From JANWYQ01 sp034432445 (GTDB taxonomy: Bacteria; Chloroflexota; Anaerolineae; JAAEKA01): a stretch of 48,920 nucleotides of DNA. The stretch spans positions 1 through 48,920 of the forward strand of contig DAOUBX010000104.1 in assembly GCA_034432445.1 (NCBI GenBank), read 5' to 3'. The position numbers and the translations under genes are program-made. This document shows, piece by piece, positions 41,245 to 48,920 of the stretch. How positions within the stretch are numbered: position 1 is the stretch's first letter; the number at the start of each line of letters is the position of its first letter. Below the pieces are notes generated by a model. It was not told the origin of the DNA. It saw only the letters and a program-made list of their open reading frames with translations, and searched no databases.

Positions 41245-43122
41245 TTATTGCTGCGGTCCCAACACGGCGGGCACGGCCTCGGCGCCTGGCGCAACGACCA
41301 AGCGACCGCTAACCGGCGTGCCAGGGTCAAGGCGCCCAACGAACACCAGATAGGGCCCAGGGGTGGCCGAGGCCACCTCGACCAGCGGGTTGACGTTCAC
41401 GCCGCCCTCGAAGTCGTCGGCGCACAGGATACGACCGTTGGGGGTCACCACTACCAAGGTCGCGTCGCGGTTGCCTTCAAACAGGATGCGCAGGGCTCCC
41501 GGTTCGCCTTGCCAGCCGAAGATGTAATCGGGTGTGTTGGCGATGAAGCCGTTGCAGCGCGCGCCGATTACCGGCAGCTCGAAAGCGGCCAGCGAGCCTG
41601 CGGCGGTGATCTCCTGTACCAGGGGCGCGGCCCCCGTCTGCACGGTCGCCGCCGGCTCCAGCTTGCTCTGCAGGGCCTGGGTGATCACGCTGGTGTCCAC
41701 ACTCGGCGTCGGCAGGGGCACTTCTTTGGCTACCGGAGGGCGCCGGATCAGGCCGCCCAGGTTGAAGGTGCCGATGTTCACCTCTGGCTTGGTAGTCATC
41801 ACCAGCACGCCGGGCAGCAGCTGACCCTTGGCGTAGCTGCCGACCCAGATGCGATAGGTGCCTGCGGGGGGATTCTCGATCCGGATCGTTGGGTCCAGCA
41901 GTTGTTCGTTGGTGTCGTCGTTGCACAGGAAGCGGCCATCCGGCGTCAGAACGACCAGTGTCGGATCGTGGTCGCTGACGAAGAAGGTCTCAATGTAGTC
42001 AGCCTGGCCGCTCCAGCGCACGGTCACCACGGGCTTGTCGTTGATGAAGCCTGTGCAGCCCCCGCCTAGCAGGCTGGCATCAACCTCACCGCCGCCGTTG
42101 ACGCTGACGAAGGTTGGGTCGAGCGGGAACCCGGCCGCAATGTCCAGCGTCACCAGCGCCTGTTCGATGTCATTGACCACGCTGGCCGCCTTGCGCAGGG
42201 TAAGACCCTCCGAGCCGAAGATGTTCTGGTCGAATTCCACGGCCTTGAGCAGGTCGCCCTCCTGGGCGAACTTGATCACGACCGGTTCTACGAATACTCT
42301 GTCCGGCCGGCCGGTGATGGTCACCGTGAGCGTGCCATCGCCGTTGTCGACCCAGGTGCCGATCTCGAGGATCGCCGGCTGGTCGTTGTAAAACTCCGTG
42401 CCGTACTGGACCGTGCCATCGTCGTTGAGGCTCAAGGCGTAGAGGGCTGAACCGCCGCCAGAGGCCGTGCGGCGCAGGCCTAGGTAGGCGTTCTTGATGA
42501 CAATGGCCGCAGGGGCGGTTGTGGTGACGGGAGCTGTCGTGGTGACGACAGCTGTGGTCGTTACCGGCGCCGTGGTCGTGACGACAATTGTGGGCGTTAC
42601 GGGCTGCGTAGGCGGCGCCGGCGTTGTGGCGGTTGCAGCAGCGGCGGTTTCACCGGTTGAGCGCACCAAGGTCACAGCTTCGGCCTGGCCCTGGCGGGTG
42701 ACAAGCAGCTGGTCCCCTTGCAGTTGCAAGGTAAAGGCTACCGGCTCGAAGAAGGCTTGGCCATCCTGTGCGGTTAGAACGGCGGTCACCACGCCGTTGG
42801 CGTCAGCTTGCCAGGTGCCGGTCTCAACGACGGACGCAGCGCCATTTGCATAGTCGCTGGTCACCATCACGGCGCCATCCTTGCTCAGCACGACCGTCAC
42901 GTTGCGACCGGGACTGTCGGCAGCCGGCAGCTGCGCCGTGTAGACGCCAACATACTCCGCGGGGAGGGCGAGGGGCTGGGCCGGCGCCACGGCCGTGGCA
43001 GCCTCAGGTACTGCGGGCGCAGGCTGCTCAGGCGCCGGCAGCTGGGCGCCGGGCAGGTTGCAACTGGCAACCAGCAGCGCAAGCGCTGTCAGCAAGATCA
43101 AAAAGAGGGGTTTTCGCAGCAT
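41245..43122 (-). CDS. Large lipoprotein with NlpE-like beta-barrel modules
   Basis: This 625-residue protein has a lipobox LLVASC at Cys21. After a Pro/Ala linker there are two related barrel modules: about 55-150 (YVGVYTAQLPAADSPG, ETGTWQADANG) and about 210-320 (YLGLRRTASGGGSALYALS, EIGTWVDNGDG), resembling the copper-sensing lipoprotein NlpE. Between them lies a Thr-rich repeat (VVTTTAPVTTT, about 175-205). The C-terminal half has two similar PPC-like beta modules, each with CxGFI, DPTLVVLTPDGRFLC or DATLVVVTPNGRILC, and GTYRIWVG or GPYLVFVG. No catalytic residues are evident. Its role may be surface sensing or binding; unknown. Confidence 0.8.
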   Translation of the reverse strand: MLRKPLFLILLTALALLVASCNLPGAQLPAPEQPAPAVPEAATAVAPAQPLALPAEYVGVYTAQLPAADSPGRNVTVVLSKDGAVMVTSDYANGAASVVETGTWQADANGVVTAVLTAQDGQAFFEPVAFTLQLQGDQLLVTRQGQAEAVTLVRSTGETAAAATATTPAPPTQPVTPTIVVTTTAPVTTTAVVTTTAPVTTTAPAAIVIKNAYLGLRRTASGGGSALYALSLNDDGTVQYGTEFYNDQPAILEIGTWVDNGDGTLTVTITGRPDRVFVEPVVIKFAQEGDLLKAVEFDQNIFGSEGLTLRKAASVVNDIEQALVTLDIAAGFPLDPTFVSVNGGGEVDASLLGGGCTGFINDKPVVTVRWSGQADYIETFFVSDHDPTLVVLTPDGRFLCNDDTNEQLLDPTIRIENPPAGTYRIWVGSYAKGQLLPGVLVMTTKPEVNIGTFNLGGLIRRPPVAKEVPLPTPSVDTSVITQALQSKLEPAATVQTGAAPLVQEITAAGSLAAFELPVIGARCNGFIANTPDYIFGWQGEPGALRILFEGNRDATLVVVTPNGRILCADDFEGGVNVNPLVEVASATPGPYLVFVGRLDPGTPVSGRLVVAPGAEAVPAVLGPQQ

Positions 43123-43138
43123 GGGAATGTCCTTTCGT

Positions 43139-43170
43139 CACTCTGGCCGGGCTGAAAGCCGGGCCAGAGT
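43139..43170 (-). terminator. Terminator between two exported-protein genes
   Basis: ACTCTGGCCGGGCT pairs with AGCCGGGCCAGAGT (one mismatch, GAA loop) immediately downstream of the SBP-Ig-META gene (stop at 43223). No strong T-tract follows, so it may act as an attenuator rather than a full terminator before the next gene at 43122. Confidence 0.6.
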
Positions 43171-43222
43171 AGGCGCGCCACCCTGGCAACCGGCTGAGCG
43201 CCAGGGCAGCGCACACACAAGC

Positions 43223-45760
43223 TTAGCGGGCGGCGCTGAACAGCAAAACCGTTCCACCGCCGCCGTCGAAGATGGCTAGATTAGGGCCGTTGATCTGATA
43301 GCGGGCTGCCGAGCCCAGCAAACCGAGGTAGGTTTGCTCCTGCTGCAGCACCTCTGGCGGACAGGCCATATTGGTCGTCGTCAGGCCGCTGATCGACAGC
43401 CCGCCGTCGGGCGTCGTCGCGTAGGTGCCCCTGAAGGAGTTGCAGCCGCTGTTGCCGTTGATCTGGCTACCGCCATCGAAGTTGGCCGTGAGCGTGGTGC
43501 CGGGCAGCGGGTTTTGGCCGTTGAGCTGCAAAAGCGTCCACGTACCGATGAGCGGCGGCGTAGCCGGCTGCACGTTCACGGTGATTTCCTGGAAGACGGA
43601 CGTGCCGGCGCCGCGCGCTTCGAGCTGGTAGACCAGAGCGCCCGACTCCCCCGGACACTCCTGCAAGTTGCCGCTCAGTGGCCCGTTGTCGAGGATCACG
43701 CCGCCGTTGCGCGTGATGCGGGTGGATTGCGCGCCACCGCTGGTGCTCCAGGACAGATTAGTGCACTGTCCTACCTGGATGCCGGGCGGGTTGGCGAAGA
43801 AGCTGTCGATCTGCGGCTGGGGGGGCGGCACGGGCGTTGGCGTCGGCGGCACAGGCGTTGGCGTCGGCGGCACAGGCGTCGGCGGCACCGGGGTGGCCGT
43901 GGGAGGCGCCGGCTGGTTCACTGCGACATAGGCCACGGCCTGGCTGGTGCCACCGGGCCCGGTAGCTTGTAGCTGGTAGGTCATGGTACCGGCGTTGGTT
44001 GGGCAGTCTTGCAGGTTGCCGCTCACCGGCGCGTTGTCCCATAAGATCACGCCGTTGCGTGTCAGCTGGACCCTGGTGACCGAGCCTTGCACGCCCCAGT
44101 CGAGGTTGGTGCACTGGCCCAGGGTGAGCGGGCCGGGCGGGTTGGCGACGAAGCGCACAATGGCGGGTGCGTTGGTCAGGGGGGTGACATAGATCGTGAT
44201 CTCGCGTGTTTGCACGCTGCCGTCGCGGTTCACCACGCGCAGGAAGTAGGTCGTCGTGACCGGTGGACACTCGGTGCGACTGCCTTGGCCGGCCACGCCG
44301 TTGTTTTGCCAGCTTTGGTTCTGGTTGTAGAAGTACACTTCCTGCACGTTGGTAACGTTCCACTGGAACGTCACGCATTGCCCGGCCGTGATGTTGGTTT
44401 GATCCACGGTGAACACGATGCCCGGCACGGGCGTTTGGGTGGGCTGGGGCGGCGGCGTGGGCGCAGCAGGCACCCGGATGCCAACCCAGATCGTTTCGCC
44501 AAAGCGCTTGCCGTTGCTGCCTGTCATCTGCCAGAAGCCCTGGTAGGTTCCGGGCGCGGTTGGCGCTGTCAGGTTGACCTGAAAGTCGAAGGTGGCCCCC
44601 GGCGCGACCTGGCCGCGCACGAAGACCGGTTGGCCGCCCATGGCTTCGCCTCTGACGAAGCCCAGGAAGTACGAGCTGTCCCACGTGCAGGTGCCGCTGT
44701 TACGCACCCGCCATCCTTTGACGAACGTTTGTCCCGGTTGCAACACAGGCGGCGCCGTCATATTCCGGTCGTCGTAGCTCAGGTCGGCGACCCAGGTCAT
44801 GCCGTCGACGCACCCGGCCGGTGGCGGCACAGGGGTGGCAGTGGGCTGAACGGGGGCCGGTGTCGGCGTCGGCGGCTCTGGCGTTGGCACGGGGAGAGGC
44901 AGGACGTCCTCTCTGTCGACGCCCAGGTATTGCTGGGCCAGAGCGGCTACTACGCCCTCGTTCTGTAGGTCGGTTAAGGCCTGGTTGATCACGCGGCGCA
45001 ACGCCACTTGGCCCTTGGGCAAGGCGATGGCGAAGCGCTGTTTGTTGAGGCCCTGGGCGATGATCTTGACTCCGCCTTGGGCGACGAAGTTCTGAGCCGG
45101 CTTCAGGTCGAGCATCACTGCGTCGATCAAGCCCGTTGCCAGGTCCTTGACGCCTTGCTCGATATCGCTGTATAAAAGCAGGTTCTGCTCTGGCAAAATG
45201 CCCGGTTCGACCAGTTCTTTTCTGAGAAAGGCCTCGTAGACCGATCCTCTTTGGGCACCGATACGCAATCGGCCGGCGTCCTCTTTGCGAGCAATCTGCG
45301 CTGGGGCATCCGACCCGGCGAGCACAGCATCTTCCCCCACATAGTAGACGTTGGAAAAATCGACCAGCTCCTGCCGTTCGGGCGTGACCGAAATGGCAGC
45401 AATGGCAGCATCGATCTGGCCCAGAAACAGGGCGCCGCCCAAGCCGTCGAAGGCGAAGTCGTTGAATTCGATTGATACGCCGAGCTTCTTGCCGATCTCG
45501 CGCATCAGGGCGATGTCGAAGCCGTCCAGTTGAAAGTTGGCGTTGTAGAACTGGAAGGGCGGGTAATCGACGGCGGTGCCGACAATCATCTTGCCCTGTT
45601 GCTGAATACGTTGCCAATAGTCCGGCGTTGCCGTTGGTGTGGCCGGCGCGAGCGTCGGTTGGGGAGTCGCTGTTGGTTGCGACTGGGTGCCGCAGGCTGC
45701 CAACAGAGCCGCTGCCAAGACTATGAGGGCAACGACGAGAAGGCGCGAGCTTAACTTCAT
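43223..45760 (-). CDS. Fusion lipoprotein: amino-acid-binding (SBP_bac_3) domain, NBR1-like Ig domain, Ig-like repeats and META domain
   Basis: This 845-residue lipoprotein (lipobox LLAAC, Cys23) begins with a complete family 3 solute-binding domain (about 50-280: VGTAVDYPPFQFYN, GFDIALMREIGKKLGV, DAAIAAISVTPERQELVDFSNVYY). A PTPEPPTPTP linker leads to an NBR1-like Ig domain (about 317-430: PGQTFVKGWRVRNSGTCTW, APTAPGTYQGFWQM). Two Ig-like modules (about 447-615), a second Pro/Thr linker, a third Ig-like module (about 650-735, NPPGIQVGQCTNLSW) and a C-terminal META domain (about 740-845, GNSGCNSFRGTY) follow. AAGGAGA supports the start. The SBP domain would bind a polar amino acid; as no permease is adjacent, it may be a receptor or share the Aap-type permeases at 262-2675 (inference). 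Confidence 0.9.
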   Translation of the reverse strand: MKLSSRLLVVALIVLAAALLAACGTQSQPTATPQPTLAPATPTATPDYWQRIQQQGKMIVGTAVDYPPFQFYNANFQLDGFDIALMREIGKKLGVSIEFNDFAFDGLGGALFLGQIDAAIAAISVTPERQELVDFSNVYYVGEDAVLAGSDAPAQIARKEDAGRLRIGAQRGSVYEAFLRKELVEPGILPEQNLLLYSDIEQGVKDLATGLIDAVMLDLKPAQNFVAQGGVKIIAQGLNKQRFAIALPKGQVALRRVINQALTDLQNEGVVAALAQQYLGVDREDVLPLPVPTPEPPTPTPAPVQPTATPVPPPAGCVDGMTWVADLSYDDRNMTAPPVLQPGQTFVKGWRVRNSGTCTWDSSYFLGFVRGEAMGGQPVFVRGQVAPGATFDFQVNLTAPTAPGTYQGFWQMTGSNGKRFGETIWVGIRVPAAPTPPPQPTQTPVPGIVFTVDQTNITAGQCVTFQWNVTNVQEVYFYNQNQSWQNNGVAGQGSRTECPPVTTTYFLRVVNRDGSVQTREITIYVTPLTNAPAIVRFVANPPGPLTLGQCTNLDWGVQGSVTRVQLTRNGVILWDNAPVSGNLQDCPTNAGTMTYQLQATGPGGTSQAVAYVAVNQPAPPTATPVPPTPVPPTPTPVPPTPTPVPPPQPQIDSFFANPPGIQVGQCTNLSWSTSGGAQSTRITRNGGVILDNGPLSGNLQECPGESGALVYQLEARGAGTSVFQEITVNVQPATPPLIGTWTLLQLNGQNPLPGTTLTANFDGGSQINGNSGCNSFRGTYATTPDGGLSISGLTTTNMACPPEVLQQEQTYLGLLGSAARYQINGPNLAIFDGGGGTVLLFSAAR

Positions 45761-46055
45761 GAAGTATCTCCTTGGTTTCTTGGTTTATGGTTCGGACACG
45801 AGACGAGGACGAATGCGGCGCAGGCCGACATCGCCCAGTTGTATACACGTGTCACTGGCCTCTCTTGTTCAGAGGAGACGCCTATGTGTTCGACGCACAG
45901 CCATAGCGGAAAGTGGCGGGCTCGGCGGCTGCGCGTAAGCTGGCCCGAGCGATCTTCCGGTCAACCGGAACGCCGGGTAACGGGAGACCGGCTGGGAGGG
46001 CTGGCAATTGCCCTCGATCTGCCTTCAAAGCGGTCGTTCGTCGCCCGGAAAGCAT

Positions 46056-46976
46056 TCAGCGGTCCATGCGGGTTAGCAAATCGCCCAGTTCCTGCTCCCA
46101 CACGTCGTCTAGGGGCAGAAAGGAGACTTCCGTGAACTCACGGTTGAGCTGTTCCAGATACTCGCGAATGCGTAGCTGTGGCGCTTGCCGCTCCAGCTCG
46201 GCCATCTTGGCATCGAGGGATGCCACCAGCTCCTCGCTCTGTCGCGCCAGCTGCGACAAATCCAATGGGAGATCGAACATGTACTTGATCCGGCGCATGA
46301 CTTCGTGCCAGGCTTTGAAGTCATTGTCGATACGCAATCCCTGCACGGTCTGCGAGACTTCGCCGAAGTCGTAGGCCGGCACGAAGGCGTAGAGATCGAC
46401 TACTTCGATGCCCCGCTGTTCCGCCTGGTGCACCAGATAGGTGCCGATTGTCGCGCCCCCTTCGTAGTTAGAGAAGATCACTCCGTACTTGGTGAGCTCC
46501 TCTTTCATGCCCGGTAGGCTGTACACGCAATGGACGTTGCGATCCTTGTCGTAGGGGATAGCACCATAGACACCCCCCAAAGCCACCACGCGCTTGACCC
46601 GCAGGGCCTCTACAGCGTCCAGCAGCGTGGCAACGTAGTGATCGATGCGCAGATGCGGCTCGTGACCTAGAAAGATGACCAGACCCTTGCCCTGCAGCTC
46701 AGCGTAGTAGAAGGCGTTGGCGTAACGCTCGATGCGCTGCCGGTAGCCATCCTGTAGCTTGATCTCCGGCCGCAAAAAGTGATGTGTGCCCGGCACCTGG
46801 AACAGGTAGAAGCCATCGTCCCTGATCTCGCCGATCTGCCGGGCATCCACATGCTCGATGAGGTATTCAGGGAGCCCAGAGGAGAGGTTGCCCGCGTCAG
46901 CCCACTGGTACCAGCCTGCCAGCAGATAGACCTCCTCAGCGCTGGGTTTAGCCCAGAGTTGTAACGCGGTGTCCAT
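46056..46976 (-). CDS. PAC2-family protein
   Basis: This 306-residue protein belongs to the PAC2/proteasome-assembly-chaperone superfamily (archaeal and actinobacterial members). Features include LLAGWYQWADAGNLSSGLPEYL near the start, FLGHEPHLR, LGGVYGAIPYDKD and NYEGGATIGTYLV. A C-terminal coiled region of about 60 residues follows (QLARQSEELVASLDAKMAEL). No proteasome genes are in the window, so its partner is unknown. GAGGAG 8 bp upstream supports the ATG at 46976. It is divergently transcribed from the crotonase gene. Confidence 0.88.
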   Translation of the reverse strand: MDTALQLWAKPSAEEVYLLAGWYQWADAGNLSSGLPEYLIEHVDARQIGEIRDDGFYLFQVPGTHHFLRPEIKLQDGYRQRIERYANAFYYAELQGKGLVIFLGHEPHLRIDHYVATLLDAVEALRVKRVVALGGVYGAIPYDKDRNVHCVYSLPGMKEELTKYGVIFSNYEGGATIGTYLVHQAEQRGIEVVDLYAFVPAYDFGEVSQTVQGLRIDNDFKAWHEVMRRIKYMFDLPLDLSQLARQSEELVASLDAKMAELERQAPQLRIREYLEQLNREFTEVSFLPLDDVWEQELGDLLTRMDR

Positions 46977-47007
46977 ATTGCGCACTCCTCAGCGACAAAG
47001 TAAACAT

Positions 47008-47036
47008 ATTATACTGACCGCCGTTGCAAAGTACAA
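47008..47036 (-). promoter_or_regulatory. Promoter of the PAC2-family gene
   Basis: TATAAT on the minus strand at 47008-47013 with TTGTAC (47031-47036) 17 bp upstream. The -10 is perfect, the -35 weak. Start near 47001, 25 nt before the ATG at 46976. Confidence 0.6.
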
Positions 47037-47063
47037 ACGGTCTTGGCCAGCAGTGGGTCGGCT

Positions 47064-47092
47064 TTGTCCCGCCGGGATAAGCGGTGTATACT
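47064..47092 (+). promoter_or_regulatory. Promoter of the crotonase gene
   Basis: TTGTCC (47064-47069) and TATACT (47087-47092) are spaced by 17 bp. The transcription start would be near 47099, leaving a leader of about 85 nt before the ATG at 47184. It is back-to-back with the PAC2 promoter. Confidence 0.65.
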
Positions 47093-47183
47093 GCCGGCGC
47101 TGTCACACCGCAGAATCTGGCGTCGTTTTGCGTCCTTTTCTGCTGTTGGCGCTGATACTCATCCCGCCAAGGAGCGCATCCTC

Positions 47184-47954
47184 ATGAGCGATTACATCCT
47201 CACCGACACCCAAGAAAGCGTCTTGCGCATCCGCTTTAACCGGCCTGAGAAGAAGAATGCCATTACCCTGGCGATGTACGAGGCTATGACGGCCGCGCTG
47301 TTGCAAGCTGAGGCCGACAGCGCAGTGCGGGTGATCCTGTTCACCGGCACGGACGACTGTTTCACCAGCGGCAACGACCTCAAAGATTTCATGCAATCGC
47401 CCCCGACAGGGGAGGATAGCCCGGTGTTTCGCTTCCTCAAGACCCTGATCGCGGCGCAGAAGCCGATCGTGGCGGCCGTGCAGGGGGTGGCCGTGGGCAT
47501 CGGCACCACGATGCTGCTGCACTGCGACCTGGTCTATGCCGGCAGCGGCGCACGCTTTCAGTTGCCGTTTGTCAACCTGGCACTGGTGCCGGAAGCTGGG
47601 TCGAGCCTGCTCTTGCCGCAGCTCATGGGGCACCGACGGGCGGCCGAGCTGTTGCTGCTGGGCGCGATGATCGACGCCGAGACCGCTTGCGCCTTGGGCC
47701 TGGTCAACGCCGTGCATCCCTCGGCTGAGCTGGACGCCGCTGTTTGGCGCGTGGCGCAGCAGCTTGCGGCCAAGCCGCCGGCCGCCTTGCGACTGACGAA
47801 GATGTTGATGAAGCGCACGGTGCGACCGGCCATCGCGGAGGCGATGTCTGCCGAGGGCGCGCATTTCATGGCGCAACTGCGCTCGCCGGAGGCCTTGGAA
47901 GCGATGCAGGCCGTGCTGGAGCGGCGCAAACCGGACTTCGCACGCTTTAGCTGA
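47184..47954 (+). CDS. Enoyl-CoA hydratase/isomerase (crotonase family)
   Basis: This 256-residue protein has the crotonase fold: FNRPEKKNAITLAMYEAM, the oxyanion-hole segment TSGNDLKDFMQ, VQGVAVGIGTTMLLHCDLVYA and LVPEAGSSLLLPQLMGHRRAAELLLLG. The Glu of the hydratase motif PE(V/I) is Phe here (LPFVNLAL), while the Glu in VPEAGSS is kept, a pattern seen in enoyl-CoA isomerases and related enzymes, so isomerase activity is as likely as hydration. AAGGAG lies 9 bp upstream of the chosen ATG. It acts in fatty-acid or acyl-CoA degradation; no other beta-oxidation gene is nearby. Confidence 0.9.
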   Translation: MSDYILTDTQESVLRIRFNRPEKKNAITLAMYEAMTAALLQAEADSAVRVILFTGTDDCFTSGNDLKDFMQSPPTGEDSPVFRFLKTLIAAQKPIVAAVQGVAVGIGTTMLLHCDLVYAGSGARFQLPFVNLALVPEAGSSLLLPQLMGHRRAAELLLLGAMIDAETACALGLVNAVHPSAELDAAVWRVAQQLAAKPPAALRLTKMLMKRTVRPAIAEAMSAEGAHFMAQLRSPEALEAMQAVLERRKPDFARFS

Positions 47955-48069
47955 GCCGGCGCCGGGCGGTCTCCTTGGCGTATGGGCCGCTCGGCCAAGC
48001 CCATGCCGGGGCGGGCCTGGCCGAGCGCATCGTTGACTGCCGCGGCCGCCAGCCCCGACGGCGGCACGG

Positions 48070-48759
48070 TCACTTGGCGCCGCCGGCCGGGGGTCGATCG
48101 ATGGCGGATAGCTCGCGGGCCTTGCGCATCGTGGAGGCTAGGAACAACGCAATGAGAATCAAGGCGATCGCCCCCACCAGCAGATCATAGATCTTGAAGC
48201 TGCCAAACGGCGTGGTGACGCGCGGCGCGCCCAAGAAGAACATCATCGTGTTGAGCAGAAAGAGAATCACGCGCACCTCGGTCGGGCCGAATTTGCCGTA
48301 AGAGATCTGGAAGACGCCCTCGACGAAGGTGCGCACGTAGACAAAGATCGACATCAGCAGGTAGCCGATGAGGGCCATGGCGGCCACGTTAAAGCTGACA
48401 TAAGGCGAAAGACCGAGGCCCAGCACGATCAACATCTCGTTGAACGCGTCCACGGTGTGGTCGATGAAGAAGCCGTATTTGGGGCGCTGGATGTTGCGAT
48501 AGCGGGCCAGCGTCCCGTCCAGGCTGTCGCCATACCAGTTGATCAACAGACCCACGTTGACCAGCCAGAGCAGGGCCGGGTTGTAGCGACTGGCCCAGTA
48601 GCTGAAGAAGATGACAATGGCGCCAAAGGTGCCGATGGCCGTCAGTTTGTCGGGGGTCATCCAAGCTGGGGAGTGAGCCGCCAGCCAGTGCAAAGCGGGC
48701 CGCTCGATCGGCCCTAGCAAAATGTCGTTGACGCGCTTGTGGTCTTTGGGGGTTGTCAT
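48070..48759 (-). CDS. CDP-alcohol phosphatidyltransferase
   Basis: This 229-residue membrane enzyme has the diagnostic motif DxxDGxxAR...GxxxDxxxD as DSLDGTLARYRNIQRPKYGFFIDHTVD read across its middle (about residues 78-104), with all four Asp residues in place. About six transmembrane helices flank it. It transfers a substituted phosphate from a CDP-alcohol to an acceptor in phospholipid synthesis. The acceptor is not identifiable; it is not clearly PgsA, PssA or Cls. ATG at 48759 has AGGAAA upstream. Confidence 0.9.
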   Translation of the reverse strand: MTTPKDHKRVNDILLGPIERPALHWLAAHSPAWMTPDKLTAIGTFGAIVIFFSYWASRYNPALLWLVNVGLLINWYGDSLDGTLARYRNIQRPKYGFFIDHTVDAFNEMLIVLGLGLSPYVSFNVAAMALIGYLLMSIFVYVRTFVEGVFQISYGKFGPTEVRVILFLLNTMMFFLGAPRVTTPFGSFKIYDLLVGAIALILIALFLASTMRKARELSAIDRPPAGGAK

Positions 48760-48832
48760 AGAGCCATGTTTCCTGAGGAGTGGGAAATGAGATCGGCGGA
48801 CGAGCTGGCCTGGGGCTATCCGTCCGCGTAGC

Positions 48833-48920
48833 GTAACTACTCAGCCATAGGTGCCGGGCATTTGGATTCTAACCTGAAAATCGCTCGGGCCGGTCTCCGA
48901 CCGTGCCCGCCGCGCTTTCA
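48833..48920. repeat. Repeat element, long-form variant, copy 7, cut by the window end
   Basis: The 88 visible bases match the copy at 20434-20521 with one substitution. It begins GTAACTACTCAGCCATAGG. Near-identity over 28 kb indicates recent dispersal or active homogenisation of this subfamily. Confidence 0.85.

Noticed and set aside
43810..43900. Short tandem repeats that might be a CRISPR-like array or minisatellite
   Set aside because: The about 21-bp repeats encode the Pro/Thr linker PPTPVPPTPTPV within a continuous gene; there are no unique spacers of constant length.

Overview
The window reads as chromosomal DNA of a high-GC, Gram-variable environmental bacterium, most likely a member of the Chloroflexota (Anaerolineae/Caldilineae type). 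This is an inference from style, not from a marker gene. Signs are lipoproteins with long PTPVPPTP-type linkers, NBR1-like Ig and META domains in secreted proteins, DUF2089/SHOCT-like small proteins, many small zinc-ribbon proteins, and a classical menaquinone cluster. There is no rRNA, CRISPR array, prophage or transposase. One tRNA gene (Gln, CTG) is present.

Layout. 1-3.5 kb: tandem 84-bp hairpin repeats, then a three-gene amino-acid ABC transporter operon (aapQ-aapM-aapP type) ending in a strong terminator. 3.5-5.8 kb: two small zinc-ribbon proteins and an NfeD-type membrane serine protease. 5.9-9.2 kb: a secreted four-module repeat protein and a polyprenyl sugar-phosphate transferase. 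9.2-14.1 kb: an S1-domain RNA-binding protein behind a consensus promoter, FtsK/SpoIIIE, and a membrane zinc-ribbon protein. 14.1-20.2 kb: an MBL-fold hydrolase, a DUF2089/SHOCT-like pair, a GNAT acetyltransferase, a third SHOCT-like protein, a sigma factor with a probable anti-sigma partner, and a DUF35 OB-fold protein.

20.6-29.1 kb is one minus-strand sugar catabolic locus: DeoR regulator, amidohydrolase, SIS-domain sugar isomerase/deaminase, sugar-binding lipoprotein, two permeases, a GH4 glycosidase and a GH114 glycosidase. GH114 enzymes cleave alpha-1,4-linked galactosamine polymers (Pel, galactosaminogalactan). GH114 together with an AgaS-like SIS protein and a DeoR (AgaR-like) regulator makes this a candidate uptake-and-degradation system for galactosamine-rich exopolysaccharide. 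It is the best candidate here for an undescribed system.

29.6-37.6 kb: tRNA-Gln, then a minus-strand menaquinone cluster (menI-menF-menD-menB-menC-menE) with very tight translational coupling, followed by an atypical iron-type alcohol dehydrogenase; menH is not seen. 37.9-45.8 kb: four consecutive large exported proteins, including an amino-acid-binding domain fused to NBR1-like Ig and META domains. 46-48.8 kb: a PAC2-family protein divergent from a crotonase, and a CDP-alcohol phosphatidyltransferase.

A family of about 111-bp inverted-repeat elements (MITE-like, with two copies showing apparent 8-bp target duplications) is scattered through intergenic spaces. Copies lie in the 5' leader of the S1 gene, between the sugar-binding protein and permease genes, and in at least five other gaps.
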